From AB-137-C09 sp964645625 (GTDB taxonomy: Bacteria; Pseudomonadota; Zetaproteobacteria; Mariprofundales; Mariprofundaceae), in assembly GCA_964645625.1 (NCBI GenBank), contig CAZYAI010000006.1, positions 10,684 to 74,683 on the forward strand: a stretch of DNA of 64,000 bases. Reading direction: 5' to 3'. How positions within the stretch are numbered: the first letter of the stretch is position 1; each line of letters begins with the position of its first letter. A model generated the notes under the pieces. That model ran no database searches. It saw nothing but the letters and a program-made list of their open reading frames with translations, and was not told where the DNA came from. Shown piece after piece: positions 18,648 to 27,889 of this stretch. Both the position numbers and the translations under genes were made by a program.

Positions 18648-19027
18648 GCTTTTTTGACTTCTCTTTTCTTCACCATTTCACGTGCGGAATGGAATATCGT
18701 AGGGTGGATAAGCGCAGCGCAGCCACCTAATGTCGAAAAACCATCCACTTTTGATTCGCGAACACCCTCAACCCTCCATATCCTAAGGTATTGAGAGAAT
18801 CCAACGCCATAGCATTCGGAAAAGTTAGGTGGCTGCGCAAAGCCTTATCCACCCTACCGAAGACGGTTTTCAAGATGGCCGCTTATTTACAAAAAGTGTC
18901 AACTGGTAATGAAGGATGCCCTGTTTTCCGTGTAATTGTTTAGCGTGTCTGCTTTTTCTGTAATCTGCATCAAAAATATTTCCCTACATTTAAGTGGTAA
19001 ACAGTACCATCTTGTAATAATGTAAGT
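18648..19027. other. 380-base gap with a large inverted repeat
   Basis: No gene was found. Apart from the inverted repeat at 18699-18857, the rest is AT-rich. It presumably carries the promoter of the DUF748 gene, but no convincing -35/-10 pair could be picked. Confidence 0.5.
18699..18857. repeat. 159-bp element with imperfect terminal inverted repeats
   Basis: The left arm begins GTAGGGTGGATAAGCG and ends GCAGCCACCTAA at 18730. The right arm begins TTAGGTGGCTGCGC at 18825 and ends CTTATCCACCCTAC. About 33 bases at each end are near-complementary, separated by roughly 94 bases. The GTAGGGTGGATAAGCG type of palindrome is familiar from intergenic regions of many proteobacteria. There is no coding content. 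Confidence 0.65.
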
Positions 19028-21817
19028 ATGCTACGCCATGACGTTATCATCATGAGTACACCAAGCAACAACCCAACGAATCACCGTTCCCCTTTATTGG
19101 ATAGTGGCGCAAGCCCACTTCCTGTTGTTGTGCGTTGGTATGTAGCTGTGTTGCTGATGGTGATATTACTGGCTTTGACCACTCACTTCTTTCTTCAGCA
19201 ACAAAGCACGCTACAGGTTCAAACATTGGTGCAGGACTTGGCAAAAAAACATGGCTGGAAGCTTGGCGGCGTGCGGCTTCACATGCTACGTGGGGCGTTA
19301 ACCCTGCGCGACTTAGAAATTAAGCAAGACTCACTTCATATACAACTTCCTTTCCTGTTATTACGCGGGCATTTTTCTGAAGAGATTCAGGATATACGAC
19401 TGACTGAAATACGTATGCAACGCGGACGTATTGATTGGCGGCTTACTGAGCAATTAAGTTTATATGATTGGGCAAGTTTGCCGCTATCCGACGTGTTGCC
19501 TGAGCAGTGGTCGGCGTTGTTGCAGCCTGCGCATCATATTTTGTTGGACGAATTAGATGTGCATATTCATCTTGCTAACGAGCATGGCGATCACATGCCC
19601 CCCCATATTCAGGGAGGTGAGTTACACCTTGAACGGGTTTATATTCAAGGTGAAGGTCAAGCTGGTAATCGCACGTGGTTTGCCTCCAGTCAAGGTCGTT
19701 TGGGACTATTGCAATGGCGTAGTGTTGCCTCAGGAAGTCGATTAGATTGGCAGGATATTAAAGCTGAACGCTTGTTACATGCTGTACGACCGCAGCAAAC
19801 TTCGTTTACAAGTAAGGCGCGTATTAAAGGTCATATGTTATGGCAAGCCCAGCATCTTAGTGGTGCTATGGATTGGCAAAACATGCCACATAGCGGTCGC
19901 TTAGCGTGGCAAGGTCAACAAACAAGCATGGATAAACCGTTTAATCTAACGCTGCATGCCGTGGACTGGCCTGCTGTGATGTTACCCTTTGCAGTTCCTG
20001 ATATACGTCATTGCATGTGGCAACAAGGTAGGCTGAATGGGGTGACACAACTTCATATACAGCCAGATGATTGGCAATTCAAAAGTACCCTGTTAAGCCT
20101 TGATGATGTACGCACTGAGGATGTTCATGGCGAACGTTGTTGGCAGTTTAGCAAGGCAGAGCTAGAAGATGTAACTGTAGCTTCGCAGCAGCATACGGTG
20201 ACGGTCGAACACCTTCAATTAACGGGTGGTACTTGGATGCTTCCACATGAGCTGGATCCAGCGGTCTCAGTCAATCCGTGGCTTATTCAACAAGCAAAAG
20301 TCGACTTCCAAGACATGACCTTACAAGATACTGAACAGGGCATAGCACTGCGTGATTTGTATGGTGAGGCAACACTTCAGGCAGGACAATGGCGATTAAC
20401 AGCAGCGTCTCCAGGTTCGGAAGTTGATTCTTTGGCGCGATGGCATATACAGGCAGACAACCAAAAACAACATCAAGGGCGTGATAACACATCCACACTG
20501 TTTAGCTACAATGCTCACGGCGAGGGACTTAGTCCTACGCTGTTTCGCCGTTTATTACCCACGCGCTTAACTGAAAATGCCACCTTGAATGCGCAAGTAC
20601 AGGTGCAGATTACGGGCGGCGTTCGTGTGAATGCCGAAGACAACAGTGCAAGCACCTTGGCGTGGTATGGTAGTGCTGATGCCTTGGTGCAGCATTTCAG
20701 TTGGGAACGTGATGGGTGGCAGGCTTTAATAGATCAAATACGCATCGATCACCTGCAGTTTGATGAAGGTCATGGCAGACGCATGGATGCATTACATATT
20801 GGTGCTTGGGCGCTACACGCCCCGTTAACGCCATTAACTGAGCCTAATAGCATGGCTGAGCCGTGGCAGCCTTTTTGGTTGGATGATTGGTCCATTAAAC
20901 GTGTTACGGTGGCAGCAGGCTCATGGAGTATTGGTTGGCACGATGCGGTTTGGATGAAGCTTGATCCCTTTGTTGTTACGCCACTACAAGCACCATTACC
21001 GATCACGGTGCAATGGGCAGGCAGCCTTCTTGATGGGGAGCTACAAGCAAGCATGGTATGGTTGCCATGGCAACCACCAGGAAGTTTGAATATGCAGCTT
21101 TCGTTGCGTCATGGACTACCGTTTGTTGCCAATCGCTGGTTGTTGGAGTCAGATATTCCCGATTTTATTCGAGGACGAATTAACCTTGATTTTCACCTTG
21201 TTTCTGTAGCGGATGATGATTATAGCTACCATGGTCAACTTGAAGCACGCTTAGCCCATGCCAGTATGGCGCAAGGGGTGTATCAAAGTGATAGTTTCTT
21301 GCGTTTGGCTGGTATTGATCCGCGTTCATTACTGAAGCGTCTGGCTGATGATGAACAATTGACACTGACCGTTCCGATTCAAGGGAACTGGCAAACCACA
21401 CCGCTCACTTGGGGTGCTTTGGGAACAGCAAGCTTAAACGCCATGAAAATGCAGTACCAAAGGCATCCACCTATTCGTACGGTGCGTCATGACAACAAAA
21501 AACTCGCTTACATTCGTTTACACCAAGAAGATGGACTTTGGCCTAATGAGCGCGCTCGGATTAAAGAGGTGATTCGTACCCTACGAGCATCCCCATTGTT
21601 GGTGCTGGAGTTGGTGCCACAATTGGGACGGCATGATTTGGATGCATCATTTGTTGCAACAGCCCGTAGAACGCAGCAGTTGATTGAAGATTATATGCGA
21701 GAACGGCATATAAGCCCAGAACGGATTATTCCATTATGGCCGCAGAAATCACATAAAGCAGGTGGCGAAGCAGGTATACGTTTGCAAATGTATACGCCTC
21801 AAAGCATCGTGGAATAG
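19028..21817 (+). CDS. DUF748/AsmA-like envelope protein
   Basis: The 929-residue product has one N-terminal membrane segment (residues about 34-56, VVVRWYVAVLLMVILLALTT) and a very long beta-strand-rich periplasmic body. The C-terminus has a segment (LVLELVPQLGRHDLDASFVA, then the ATARRTQQLIEDYMRERHI stretch) resembling the end of DUF748 proteins. Such proteins share the AsmA-like fold thought to bridge the envelope and move lipids. Assignment is by architecture, so a different AsmA-like subfamily is possible. Starts at 19028 and 19052 are both plausible and neither has a strong ribosome site. It is convergent with the PspA-like gene. Confidence 0.65.
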   Translation: MLRHDVIIMSTPSNNPTNHRSPLLDSGASPLPVVVRWYVAVLLMVILLALTTHFFLQQQSTLQVQTLVQDLAKKHGWKLGGVRLHMLRGALTLRDLEIKQDSLHIQLPFLLLRGHFSEEIQDIRLTEIRMQRGRIDWRLTEQLSLYDWASLPLSDVLPEQWSALLQPAHHILLDELDVHIHLANEHGDHMPPHIQGGELHLERVYIQGEGQAGNRTWFASSQGRLGLLQWRSVASGSRLDWQDIKAERLLHAVRPQQTSFTSKARIKGHMLWQAQHLSGAMDWQNMPHSGRLAWQGQQTSMDKPFNLTLHAVDWPAVMLPFAVPDIRHCMWQQGRLNGVTQLHIQPDDWQFKSTLLSLDDVRTEDVHGERCWQFSKAELEDVTVASQQHTVTVEHLQLTGGTWMLPHELDPAVSVNPWLIQQAKVDFQDMTLQDTEQGIALRDLYGEATLQAGQWRLTAASPGSEVDSLARWHIQADNQKQHQGRDNTSTLFSYNAHGEGLSPTLFRRLLPTRLTENATLNAQVQVQITGGVRVNAEDNSASTLAWYGSADALVQHFSWERDGWQALIDQIRIDHLQFDEGHGRRMDALHIGAWALHAPLTPLTEPNSMAEPWQPFWLDDWSIKRVTVAAGSWSIGWHDAVWMKLDPFVVTPLQAPLPITVQWAGSLLDGELQASMVWLPWQPPGSLNMQLSLRHGLPFVANRWLLESDIPDFIRGRINLDFHLVSVADDDYSYHGQLEARLAHASMAQGVYQSDSFLRLAGIDPRSLLKRLADDEQLTLTVPIQGNWQTTPLTWGALGTASLNAMKMQYQRHPPIRTVRHDNKKLAYIRLHQEDGLWPNERARIKEVIRTLRASPLLVLELVPQLGRHDLDASFVATARRTQQLIEDYMRERHISPERIIPLWPQKSHKAGGEAGIRLQMYTPQSIVE

Positions 21818-21819
21818 TA

Positions 21820-21935
21820 ATCACTCACACCCTCCACTGATTTTCTTCCCCTCAGCGTTGAAAGTGCTCATTTACCAGAACGTAAACTGCGTGCTTTCGC
21901 CTTGATGGAAAAAAAACAGAGGGGGTGTGAATGAT
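21820..21935. repeat. inverted repeat between convergent genes
   Basis: The left arm ATCACTCACACCC (21820-21832) pairs with GGGTGTGAATGAT (21923-21935) with one mismatch, spanning 116 bases. It lies in the gap between two convergent genes and could fold in either transcript, so a bidirectional stop or a small mobile-repeat remnant are both possible. Confidence 0.45.
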
Positions 21936-21951
21936 TACGCAGAATAAGCAG

Positions 21952-22560
21952 CTATTGAGCTTTTAATGCCGATAAACGTTCGCGAATACAATTCTCGCGC
22001 GCCAATTGCTCTAATTCGGCAAGCTTGATGGCATCGCTATGCAAACCCAACAAGGCATCATCTACTGGCGATTCATCTCCCAAAGTCTCACATGCTTTCG
22101 TTTCCACATCGGAATACACCGCTTGTTGTAGGTCATCGACATCACGTTGCATATCACGCTTTTTCCCTTTGAGAGCTTGAATACAACACTCCAATGCTTG
22201 AATGCGCCCCTGACTATCAGCAATGGCACGCTCCAGCACAGGAATTTGAAGCTCAATATCCATTTGATGTGCAATGGCATCTTGTGCTACATCATCGCGC
22301 CCATCGGCAATAGCACATTGAATATGTTTAGCTAAGGTCTTATGCCGCTTTTTCTCTTCTTCCAAACGGCGACTTGCCATAAAGCTAAAAGAAACCAGTT
22401 GGCGCATATCCGCTCGAATTTCGAGTATGACCTTTTCCAGTTCAATCAGTGCTGCTGTCATACATTGTAACGGCGAAGCACCATCCACGGTCTTCAATAA
22501 AGCATGAACGCCACCAGTGATAATACGCGCTACACGCTGTATGGTTTCTTCACTTTTCAT
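21952..22560 (-). CDS. PspA/IM30-like coiled-coil protein
   Basis: The 202-residue protein is almost entirely alpha-helical coiled coil. It shows the PspA pattern: a conserved early ASPLQCMTAALIELEKVILE (cf. edPexml...ieeme), a basic middle, and the DDVAQDAIAHQ block that resembles the 'AxxALxxGxedlArxAL' segment. PspA/IM30 proteins assemble on the inner face of the membrane and stabilise it under stress. It lies three bases after slt, so it is probably co-transcribed with a murein transglycosylase, pairing wall turnover with membrane protection (inference). No pspBC or pspF is visible. Confidence 0.6.
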   Translation of the reverse strand: MKSEETIQRVARIITGGVHALLKTVDGASPLQCMTAALIELEKVILEIRADMRQLVSFSFMASRRLEEEKKRHKTLAKHIQCAIADGRDDVAQDAIAHQMDIELQIPVLERAIADSQGRIQALECCIQALKGKKRDMQRDVDDLQQAVYSDVETKACETLGDESPVDDALLGLHSDAIKLAELEQLARENCIRERLSALKAQ

Positions 22561-22563
22561 CGG

Positions 22564-24501
22564 TTATACTCCTTGACCATGTAAACGTGCCAGCAAGCTT
22601 GCTGGCGGTTGCCCTAAACGCCAATCATAAATAATGCTGAATGCCATAATGCGTTGTACGTAGTTGCGTGTCTCATTAAACGGTATCGCTTCGACCCACA
22701 CATCAGCTTGTTTAAACGGGGTTTGCTTTAGCCACTGACTGACACGATGAGGCCCTGCATTGTAAGCAGCGACCGCTAGCGGGGTGCGTCCATCAAAACG
22801 TTCCATGGCACTACCCAAATACCAGCTTCCAAGCAAAATATTGACCGCAGGATCGGTCAAATCTGGGCGTTTACCAACGCTAGGGTGATGTTTTGCCACA
22901 GCCCGTGCTGTTCGCGGCATCAGTTGCATTAAACCTTTGGCACCAACATAGGATGTTGCTGTGGGGTTAAATAAAGACTCCTGTCGCATCACGCTCCACA
23001 ATAATGATTGTGATAAATGACTACGTTTAGACGCTGCCGTTACATCATCATAAAACGGTAACGGAAAGCGAACATCCAAATGATCATGTGCGCCTGCGCG
23101 ACTGGCTGCACGCAATGCTTTTTCTGACCAATTCCATTGTTCAGCCAAAAGCATCGCTGCATACCATGCATCTTTGCTCTGACCGCGCAGGCTACGCGAC
23201 CATTCGCGACTGGCTTTACCCGCTTCCCCCAGTTCATACCATGCTTGGGCACGTTGCAAGCCTGCCAAGCCTTTAACCTGCGCCATGACTTCAGGGCTAA
23301 CGTTACGCGTCTTGGTTTTGATATGATAGGCTTGTTTTAATCGCTCTGCTGAAAGAAAACTATAATAACCACGCTCATCGGCTAAGCTATGATAAATAGC
23401 AATCGCTTGTTTCCGTTGCCCCAGTTCCGCTAAACAGCGCGCCCGCCAATATTGCCAGCGTGATGATTCCTTGCGTTTAATCCGTGCGGGCAAGGCATCA
23501 ATTGCACCTAAAGCTTGCGACCATTTGCCTTGCACAAGCCACAGCCTAGCAGGCCAAGTTCGTGTGGTGTCGGTGCGCATCGCGGGGGCAAGTTGTTGTA
23601 ACCAAGTAATCGCTTGCGGTTTATGTTGATAAGCAGCACGTAGCGCAATATGGCGCATTAAAATACCATCATGCGGTGCTTTTAAACGCGGACGTAAAGA
23701 CTGGTAAACATGCCAAGATGACAGCACATCTTTTTTAGCTAGACGGCGCAAACCATCATCGAAAACTTTTGCGAGCTGTGCCGGCGAGATATTGCGTTTG
23801 GGTGCTTGTTTGAGCCATTTTTCAGGGTCTTTTTGCATCTTTTGCCAATAACTTAGCCATGCCCGATCACGCTTTGGTAAGGCTTTGGCGATTTTTTTCG
23901 CGGCTGACCATCGTCCTTTTTTAACCTGACGATTAACTCTAGCCCACACATCATCAGCCGTTGGATGACCTGCTTTTCTCCATTGTTTGTCAATCGCTGA
24001 CAAGCTTGTGAGTGGTGTGCTAACCTTACGCCAATAGCGGCTGTATTGTGCAACAGCTTTTTTCTTGTGACCGTTCTTCCATAACGATAACAGCATAATA
24101 CTTTGATCGGGGTGTTTCCCTTTCGGTAACAATGCTATTTGTTCTGCAACGAGCCTCCATTTTCCACGCTTTGCCAGCGCCCTAATCCAACGAATGCGCA
24201 GATCTGTCGCTTCAGGAATAGCACGATATACCGCCAATATGCGTTCTACGCGACCATCGTTGCTGCTATCATCCAAATGATTCCAGTACCGCCATACATC
24301 AAGGTAAGGGCGTAAGGGGTATGATGCTAAATCAGCGTATAGGCGATTGAACGTCGTAAGATCATTATGACGTAAGGCTTCTCTTGCTTCTTTAAAGCTG
24401 GTTTGTTGCGCTGTTAACGCCAATGCCCATTGCGGCAATAACAATAACGTAAGGAGCAGTAGCCATCGCAGTCTTGTTGCAAGTATTATGACTGACATCA
24501 T
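22564..24501 (-). CDS. slt: soluble lytic murein transglycosylase
   Basis: Slt cleaves peptidoglycan glycan strands in the periplasm, forming 1,6-anhydro ends. The 645-residue protein has a signal peptide (about residues 8-29, RLRWLLLLTLLLLPQWALAL) and a long helical superhelix of TPR-like units. The catalytic SLT domain lies near the C-terminus: SLLWSVMRQESLFNPTATS with the acid Glu in QES, then GAKGLMQLMPRTAR and AVAAYNAGPHRV. The length matches E. coli Slt (645). Two adjacent ATGs (24501, 24498) are possible; AAGGA suits the second better. Confidence 0.92.
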   Translation of the reverse strand: MMSVIILATRLRWLLLLTLLLLPQWALALTAQQTSFKEAREALRHNDLTTFNRLYADLASYPLRPYLDVWRYWNHLDDSSNDGRVERILAVYRAIPEATDLRIRWIRALAKRGKWRLVAEQIALLPKGKHPDQSIMLLSLWKNGHKKKAVAQYSRYWRKVSTPLTSLSAIDKQWRKAGHPTADDVWARVNRQVKKGRWSAAKKIAKALPKRDRAWLSYWQKMQKDPEKWLKQAPKRNISPAQLAKVFDDGLRRLAKKDVLSSWHVYQSLRPRLKAPHDGILMRHIALRAAYQHKPQAITWLQQLAPAMRTDTTRTWPARLWLVQGKWSQALGAIDALPARIKRKESSRWQYWRARCLAELGQRKQAIAIYHSLADERGYYSFLSAERLKQAYHIKTKTRNVSPEVMAQVKGLAGLQRAQAWYELGEAGKASREWSRSLRGQSKDAWYAAMLLAEQWNWSEKALRAASRAGAHDHLDVRFPLPFYDDVTAASKRSHLSQSLLWSVMRQESLFNPTATSYVGAKGLMQLMPRTARAVAKHHPSVGKRPDLTDPAVNILLGSWYLGSAMERFDGRTPLAVAAYNAGPHRVSQWLKQTPFKQADVWVEAIPFNETRNYVQRIMAFSIIYDWRLGQPPASLLARLHGQGV

Positions 24502-24632
24502 CCATCCTTAGGGGCGCGTAAAAAAATATTTCCCGTGCCTTTTTTCTGCCCTTATTCACTCAAAAAGCGCGTGCTGCCGAGGCATTTTGCTGTTAAGTAG
24601 TAGGGGAGGGGGGCTACATAACAATATGAAGC

Positions 24633-24699
24633 GAACAAGGCTTTATGACGCGCTGTAGCAATGCTGTTCCATCGTACGGAGTGACACAAAGCCTTGTTC
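24633..24699 (+). repeat. palindromic repeat family A, hairpin after aroC
   Basis: Perfect 12-bp arms GAACAAGGCTTT and AAAGCCTTGTTC enclose GACGCGCTGTAGCAATGCTG and TTCCATCGTACGGAGTGA. The inner core is shared with the copies at 30235 and 57450. It lies immediately beyond the aroC stop and could act as a transcript-end hairpin, but no U-run follows on the aroC strand. Confidence 0.65.
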
Positions 24700-24700
24700 A

Positions 24701-25768
24701 TTAATCAGCTATGCGACTACTACGATGACGTAAAAGATGGTCGGCTAACACCAACAGCAACATTGCTTCAGCAATCGGCACAGCACGAATACCGACGCAA
24801 GGATCATGACGACCTTTGGTGATCACATCCACTTCATTGCCATGAATATCCATACTCTGACGTGGTAATGTGATCGATGAGGTGGGTTTTAACGCCATGC
24901 GCACATGTAGCGCATCACCATTGCTGATACCACCAAGTACGCCACCAGCATGATTGCTCATAAAACCTTGCTGGCGAATCGCATCGCCAAACGTTGACCC
25001 CTGCGCTGTGATGCAGTCAAAGCCATCACCTATTTCCACACCTTTGACGGCTGGAATACTCATCATCGCCTTGGCAATATCAGCATCCAAACGGTCAAAA
25101 ACTGGTTCACCTAAACCGACTGGCACACCACGGGCTTGCACACAAACAGCAGCACCAACCGAGTCACCTTGACGGCGAATATCATCCATCAATGTAGCCA
25201 TTGCCGAGGCTGCTTGGGCATCGGGGCAAAAAAATGGATTGTTGTTAATCTGCTCACGGTCAAATAATGCAGGATCGGCGCGAACAGTGCCGATTTGATC
25301 AACCCAAGCAAACACATCCACACCCATGGTTGCCAACATCTTGCGTGCAATCGCGCCAGCCGCTACGCGCATTGCTGTTTCTCGTGCCGAAGCGCGACCA
25401 CCACCACGATAGTCACGCACACCATATTTTTTATAATAGGTGTAGTCAGCATGACCTGGGCGGAATTGCTCAGCAATCGCACCATAATCACGGCTGCGCT
25501 GATCGGTATTGCGAATCAATAAACCAATCGAGCAACCTGTGGTTACACCCTCAAACACGCCTGAAACAATCTCCACTTCATCGGCTTCACGACGTTGGGT
25601 GGTAAAACGCGATTGCCCAGGTTTGCGTCGATCCAAATCGGGCTGCAAATCAGCTTCCGATAGGGCAATTCCCGCAGGGCAGCCATCGACGATGGCCATC
25701 AAGCCTGCACCATGGGATTCGCCTGCGGTACTGAGGCGGAAGACTACACCTATCGTTGAACCAGCCAT
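24701..25768 (-). CDS. aroC: chorismate synthase
   Basis: AroC makes chorismate, the last common precursor of aromatic amino acids and quinones, using reduced FMN. The 355-residue protein has the N-terminal FRLSTAGESHGAGLMAIVDG signature, RRKPGQSRFTTQRREADEVE, and YRGGGRASARETAMRVAAGA, all hallmarks of the family. The stop of fabI overlaps its start by one base (TAATG), so fabI-aroC is a coupled pair. This pairing is not obviously functional and may simply reflect the gene neighbourhood. Confidence 0.97.
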   Translation of the reverse strand: MAGSTIGVVFRLSTAGESHGAGLMAIVDGCPAGIALSEADLQPDLDRRKPGQSRFTTQRREADEVEIVSGVFEGVTTGCSIGLLIRNTDQRSRDYGAIAEQFRPGHADYTYYKKYGVRDYRGGGRASARETAMRVAAGAIARKMLATMGVDVFAWVDQIGTVRADPALFDREQINNNPFFCPDAQAASAMATLMDDIRRQGDSVGAAVCVQARGVPVGLGEPVFDRLDADIAKAMMSIPAVKGVEIGDGFDCITAQGSTFGDAIRQQGFMSNHAGGVLGGISNGDALHVRMALKPTSSITLPRQSMDIHGNEVDVITKGRHDPCVGIRAVPIAEAMLLLVLADHLLRHRSSRIAD

Positions 25769-26550
25769 TAAGCTTCCCCTGGATCCCCAACACCAGCACT
25801 AAAGCCACCATCGACGTAATGTACTTCACCCGTCACGCCAGAAGCCCAGTCAGACAGCAAATAGCACGCTGCATCCCCCACCTCTTCTTGGGTTACGTTG
25901 CGTTGTAGCATTGAACCACGGGCAGCTTTATTCATCAAGGTGCGGAAATCACCAATGCCCGATGCCGCCAAGGTGCGAATAGGACCTGCGGAAATAGCAT
26001 TCACACGAATACCACGCGAACCAAGGTCATGCGCTAAGTAGCGGGTAGATGCTTCTAATGCTGCTTTAGCAACACCCATGACATTGTAATTGGGTACAGC
26101 ACGTGCCGCGCCAAGGTAACTCATGGTTAACATGGAACTACCCTCCGCCATCAATGGTGCCGCACGTTGCGCGCAAGCAATAAAGGAGTAGGCAGAAATA
26201 TCTAAGGCTTGCTGAAATGCTTGACGTGAGGTTTGAGAAAACGGCTCTTTGAGCGCGTTTTTATCGGCATAGGCAATGGAATGCACCAAAAAATCCAACT
26301 TACCCCATGTTGCTTCTACTTTTGCAAAAAAGTCATCCAATTGGGCATCATCGGAAACATCCAATGGCTCAACCAGTGTCGAGCCGACTGATTCAGCCAA
26401 CGGACGAACCCGTTTTTCCAAAGCGTCGCCTAAGTAGTTAAAGCCAAGTTCAGCACCTTCACGCTGACATGATTTTGTTACTCCCCAAGCAATTGACTTG
26501 TCATTGGCAATACCAAGGATCAGCCCTTTTTTTCCTTCAAGAACGCCCAC
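25768..26550 (-). CDS. fabI: enoyl-[acyl-carrier-protein] reductase FabI
   Basis: FabI performs the final reduction of each fatty-acid elongation cycle with NADH. The 260-residue protein has the divergent cofactor loop GLILGIANDKSIAWGVTKSC at residues 9-28 and SSMLTMSYLGAARAV. The catalytic YNVMGVAK (Y-x6-K) and the GPIRTLAASGI loop follow. These distinguish FabI from general short-chain dehydrogenases. It is first in the fabI-aroC pair; the PilZ gene lies 26 bases upstream on the same strand. Confidence 0.96.
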   Translation of the reverse strand: MGVLEGKKGLILGIANDKSIAWGVTKSCQREGAELGFNYLGDALEKRVRPLAESVGSTLVEPLDVSDDAQLDDFFAKVEATWGKLDFLVHSIAYADKNALKEPFSQTSRQAFQQALDISAYSFIACAQRAAPLMAEGSSMLTMSYLGAARAVPNYNVMGVAKAALEASTRYLAHDLGSRGIRVNAISAGPIRTLAASGIGDFRTLMNKAARGSMLQRNVTQEEVGDAACYLLSDWASGVTGEVHYVDGGFSAGVGDPGEA

Positions 26551-26576
26551 TGCGACCCCCTCATCTTCCTAAAAAA

Positions 26577-26969
26577 TTATATCGCGACCATCGGTGCACA
26601 AGCACCAATTTCGCTCATCATATTCATATCTAAATCAAGCATTTCATTGAGGTATGCTCCCACCTGCATGCGTGTTTCATCCAAGGGATCACGCTCCAAC
26701 CAGACTATGGTGGCTGCTACCTTAATAGGGTCTATCAATGCATCTTGATCTTGACGAAAAAAAATCACTTCAAGATGCTGACCGCAGCTTAGGTCTTCAC
26801 AATAAGATGTTTCCATCCGAAAGCCAGCATCGGAAACATCGTTAACGGTACCGTGAAATTCACGTTGTTCTGTGCTACCATCGGTCAACTCCAAGCAACA
26901 TGATAGCTGAACCTCAAAGTTTACATCAAATCGTGCAAACTTGCGTTGCTCATGCATATCAAAGAACAT
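26577..26969 (-). CDS. PilZ domain protein, probable cyclic-di-GMP receptor
   Basis: The 130-residue protein shows the two PilZ binding elements. There is an N-terminal RKFARFDV (RxxxR-like, residues 9-16) and a second NDVSDAGFRM (D/NxSxxG, about residues 44-53), followed by a beta-barrel ending near residue 110. Both anchor residues are kept, so c-di-GMP binding is plausible. It has no effector domain. GGAGG lies five bases before ATG 26969. It may be co-transcribed with fabI. Confidence 0.82.
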   Translation of the reverse strand: MFFDMHEQRKFARFDVNFEVQLSCCLELTDGSTEQREFHGTVNDVSDAGFRMETSYCEDLSCGQHLEVIFFRQDQDALIDPIKVAATIVWLERDPLDETRMQVGAYLNEMLDLDMNMMSEIGACAPMVAI

Positions 26970-27095
26970 ATTCCCTCCTCCCCCGAATGTTTATTCACAT
27001 CGACTTTCCTTACGCCCTGAGACTATGACAACAAACTAGAATTTCAATGCAAGAAATCGCTAAATGCTGATTGCCAGCGAATATGAATTTAAATC

Positions 27096-27542
27096 CTATG
27101 CTTGCAGCTCTTCTAAGCGCATTAAACCTTTTATCACCATATCAGTATAACTTACAATACCAATCACCTCACCTTTTGTTGCATCCACGACTGGCGCACG
27201 TGTTAACCCGATCTGTGAAAACAATCGACTGGCATGACGAATATCCATATCAGGGTGGATACTAATGGCTGGCTTGGTCATGATTTCATACACTGACATA
27301 CGATCAGCCGAACGGTTTTTGGCTAATACCTGCTTGGCAATATCGGCAATCACTACAATGCCATATTCATCACCATCATCGCATTTATCAACAATCAAGC
27401 ATTTGGTTTCTACATGTTGCATGGTGTTGAGTGCTTCGCGCACTGTTGCTTTACTACTCACCAAATCAAATTCAGATTTCATGACATCACGTACCGTTAC
27501 CCGTAATGTATTAGTGATGGTTTGCTTGTTTTCCTCGCTCAT
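27096..27542 (-). CDS. CBS-domain pair protein
   Basis: The 148-residue product contains two CBS motifs, at about residues 15-75 (VRDVMKSEFDLVSSKATVRE) and about 85-145 (EIMTKPAISIHPDMDIRHAS, ending GIVSYTDMVIKGL). CBS pairs bind adenosyl nucleotides and regulate transporters and enzymes. It is the last gene of the operon with the PII-like and DUF1538 genes, overlapping the PII gene by four bases. It is therefore a likely energy-state sensor for the membrane pair (inference). Confidence 0.85.
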   Translation of the reverse strand: MSEENKQTITNTLRVTVRDVMKSEFDLVSSKATVREALNTMQHVETKCLIVDKCDDGDEYGIVVIADIAKQVLAKNRSADRMSVYEIMTKPAISIHPDMDIRHASRLFSQIGLTRAPVVDATKGEVIGIVSYTDMVIKGLMRLEELQA

Positions 27543-27889
27543 AATTGATCCTCCACCTCTTCCATCAAGGTACTAATCTGCGACTTCAAGCCGATGGCAT
27601 CTTCTACATCCACCTGAAAGGCGACACCACTACCTGGATTAGCCTCAAAACCAGCTTCATATGCGACACGTTCTAAAATCCGGCGACTTAGGTGTTCTTC
27701 AACTAAGAACATCAACATATCACGTTGCGTCTCCAGTGTTAGTCCAAAGAATGTTTTTTTAGGGTTTAAACCTTCACCACGGGCATCGCCAATAATCGTA
27801 GAACCCGTTGCACCAGCTTCACGTGCAACACGCATTACGTCATCGGTTTTGTTTTTATCAACCAATACAATCAATAACTTAAAGTGCAT
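27539..27889 (-). CDS. PII-like signalling protein
   Basis: The product is about 116 residues from ATG 27889. It has a GlnB-like ferredoxin fold pattern: FKLLIVLVDKNKTDDVMRVA, GATGSTIIGDARGEG (the T-loop area) and a C-terminal VDVEDAIGLKSQI. It lacks the Tyr-51 T-loop context of canonical GlnB, so it belongs to the broader PII-like group next to transporters. The preferred start has GGAG six bases upstream; ATG 27895 abuts that site. It overlaps the DUF1538 gene upstream and the CBS gene downstream. Confidence 0.75.
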   Translation of the reverse strand: MHFKLLIVLVDKNKTDDVMRVAREAGATGSTIIGDARGEGLNPKKTFFGLTLETQRDMLMFLVEEHLSRRILERVAYEAGFEANPGSGVAFQVDVEDAIGLKSQISTLMEEVEDQL

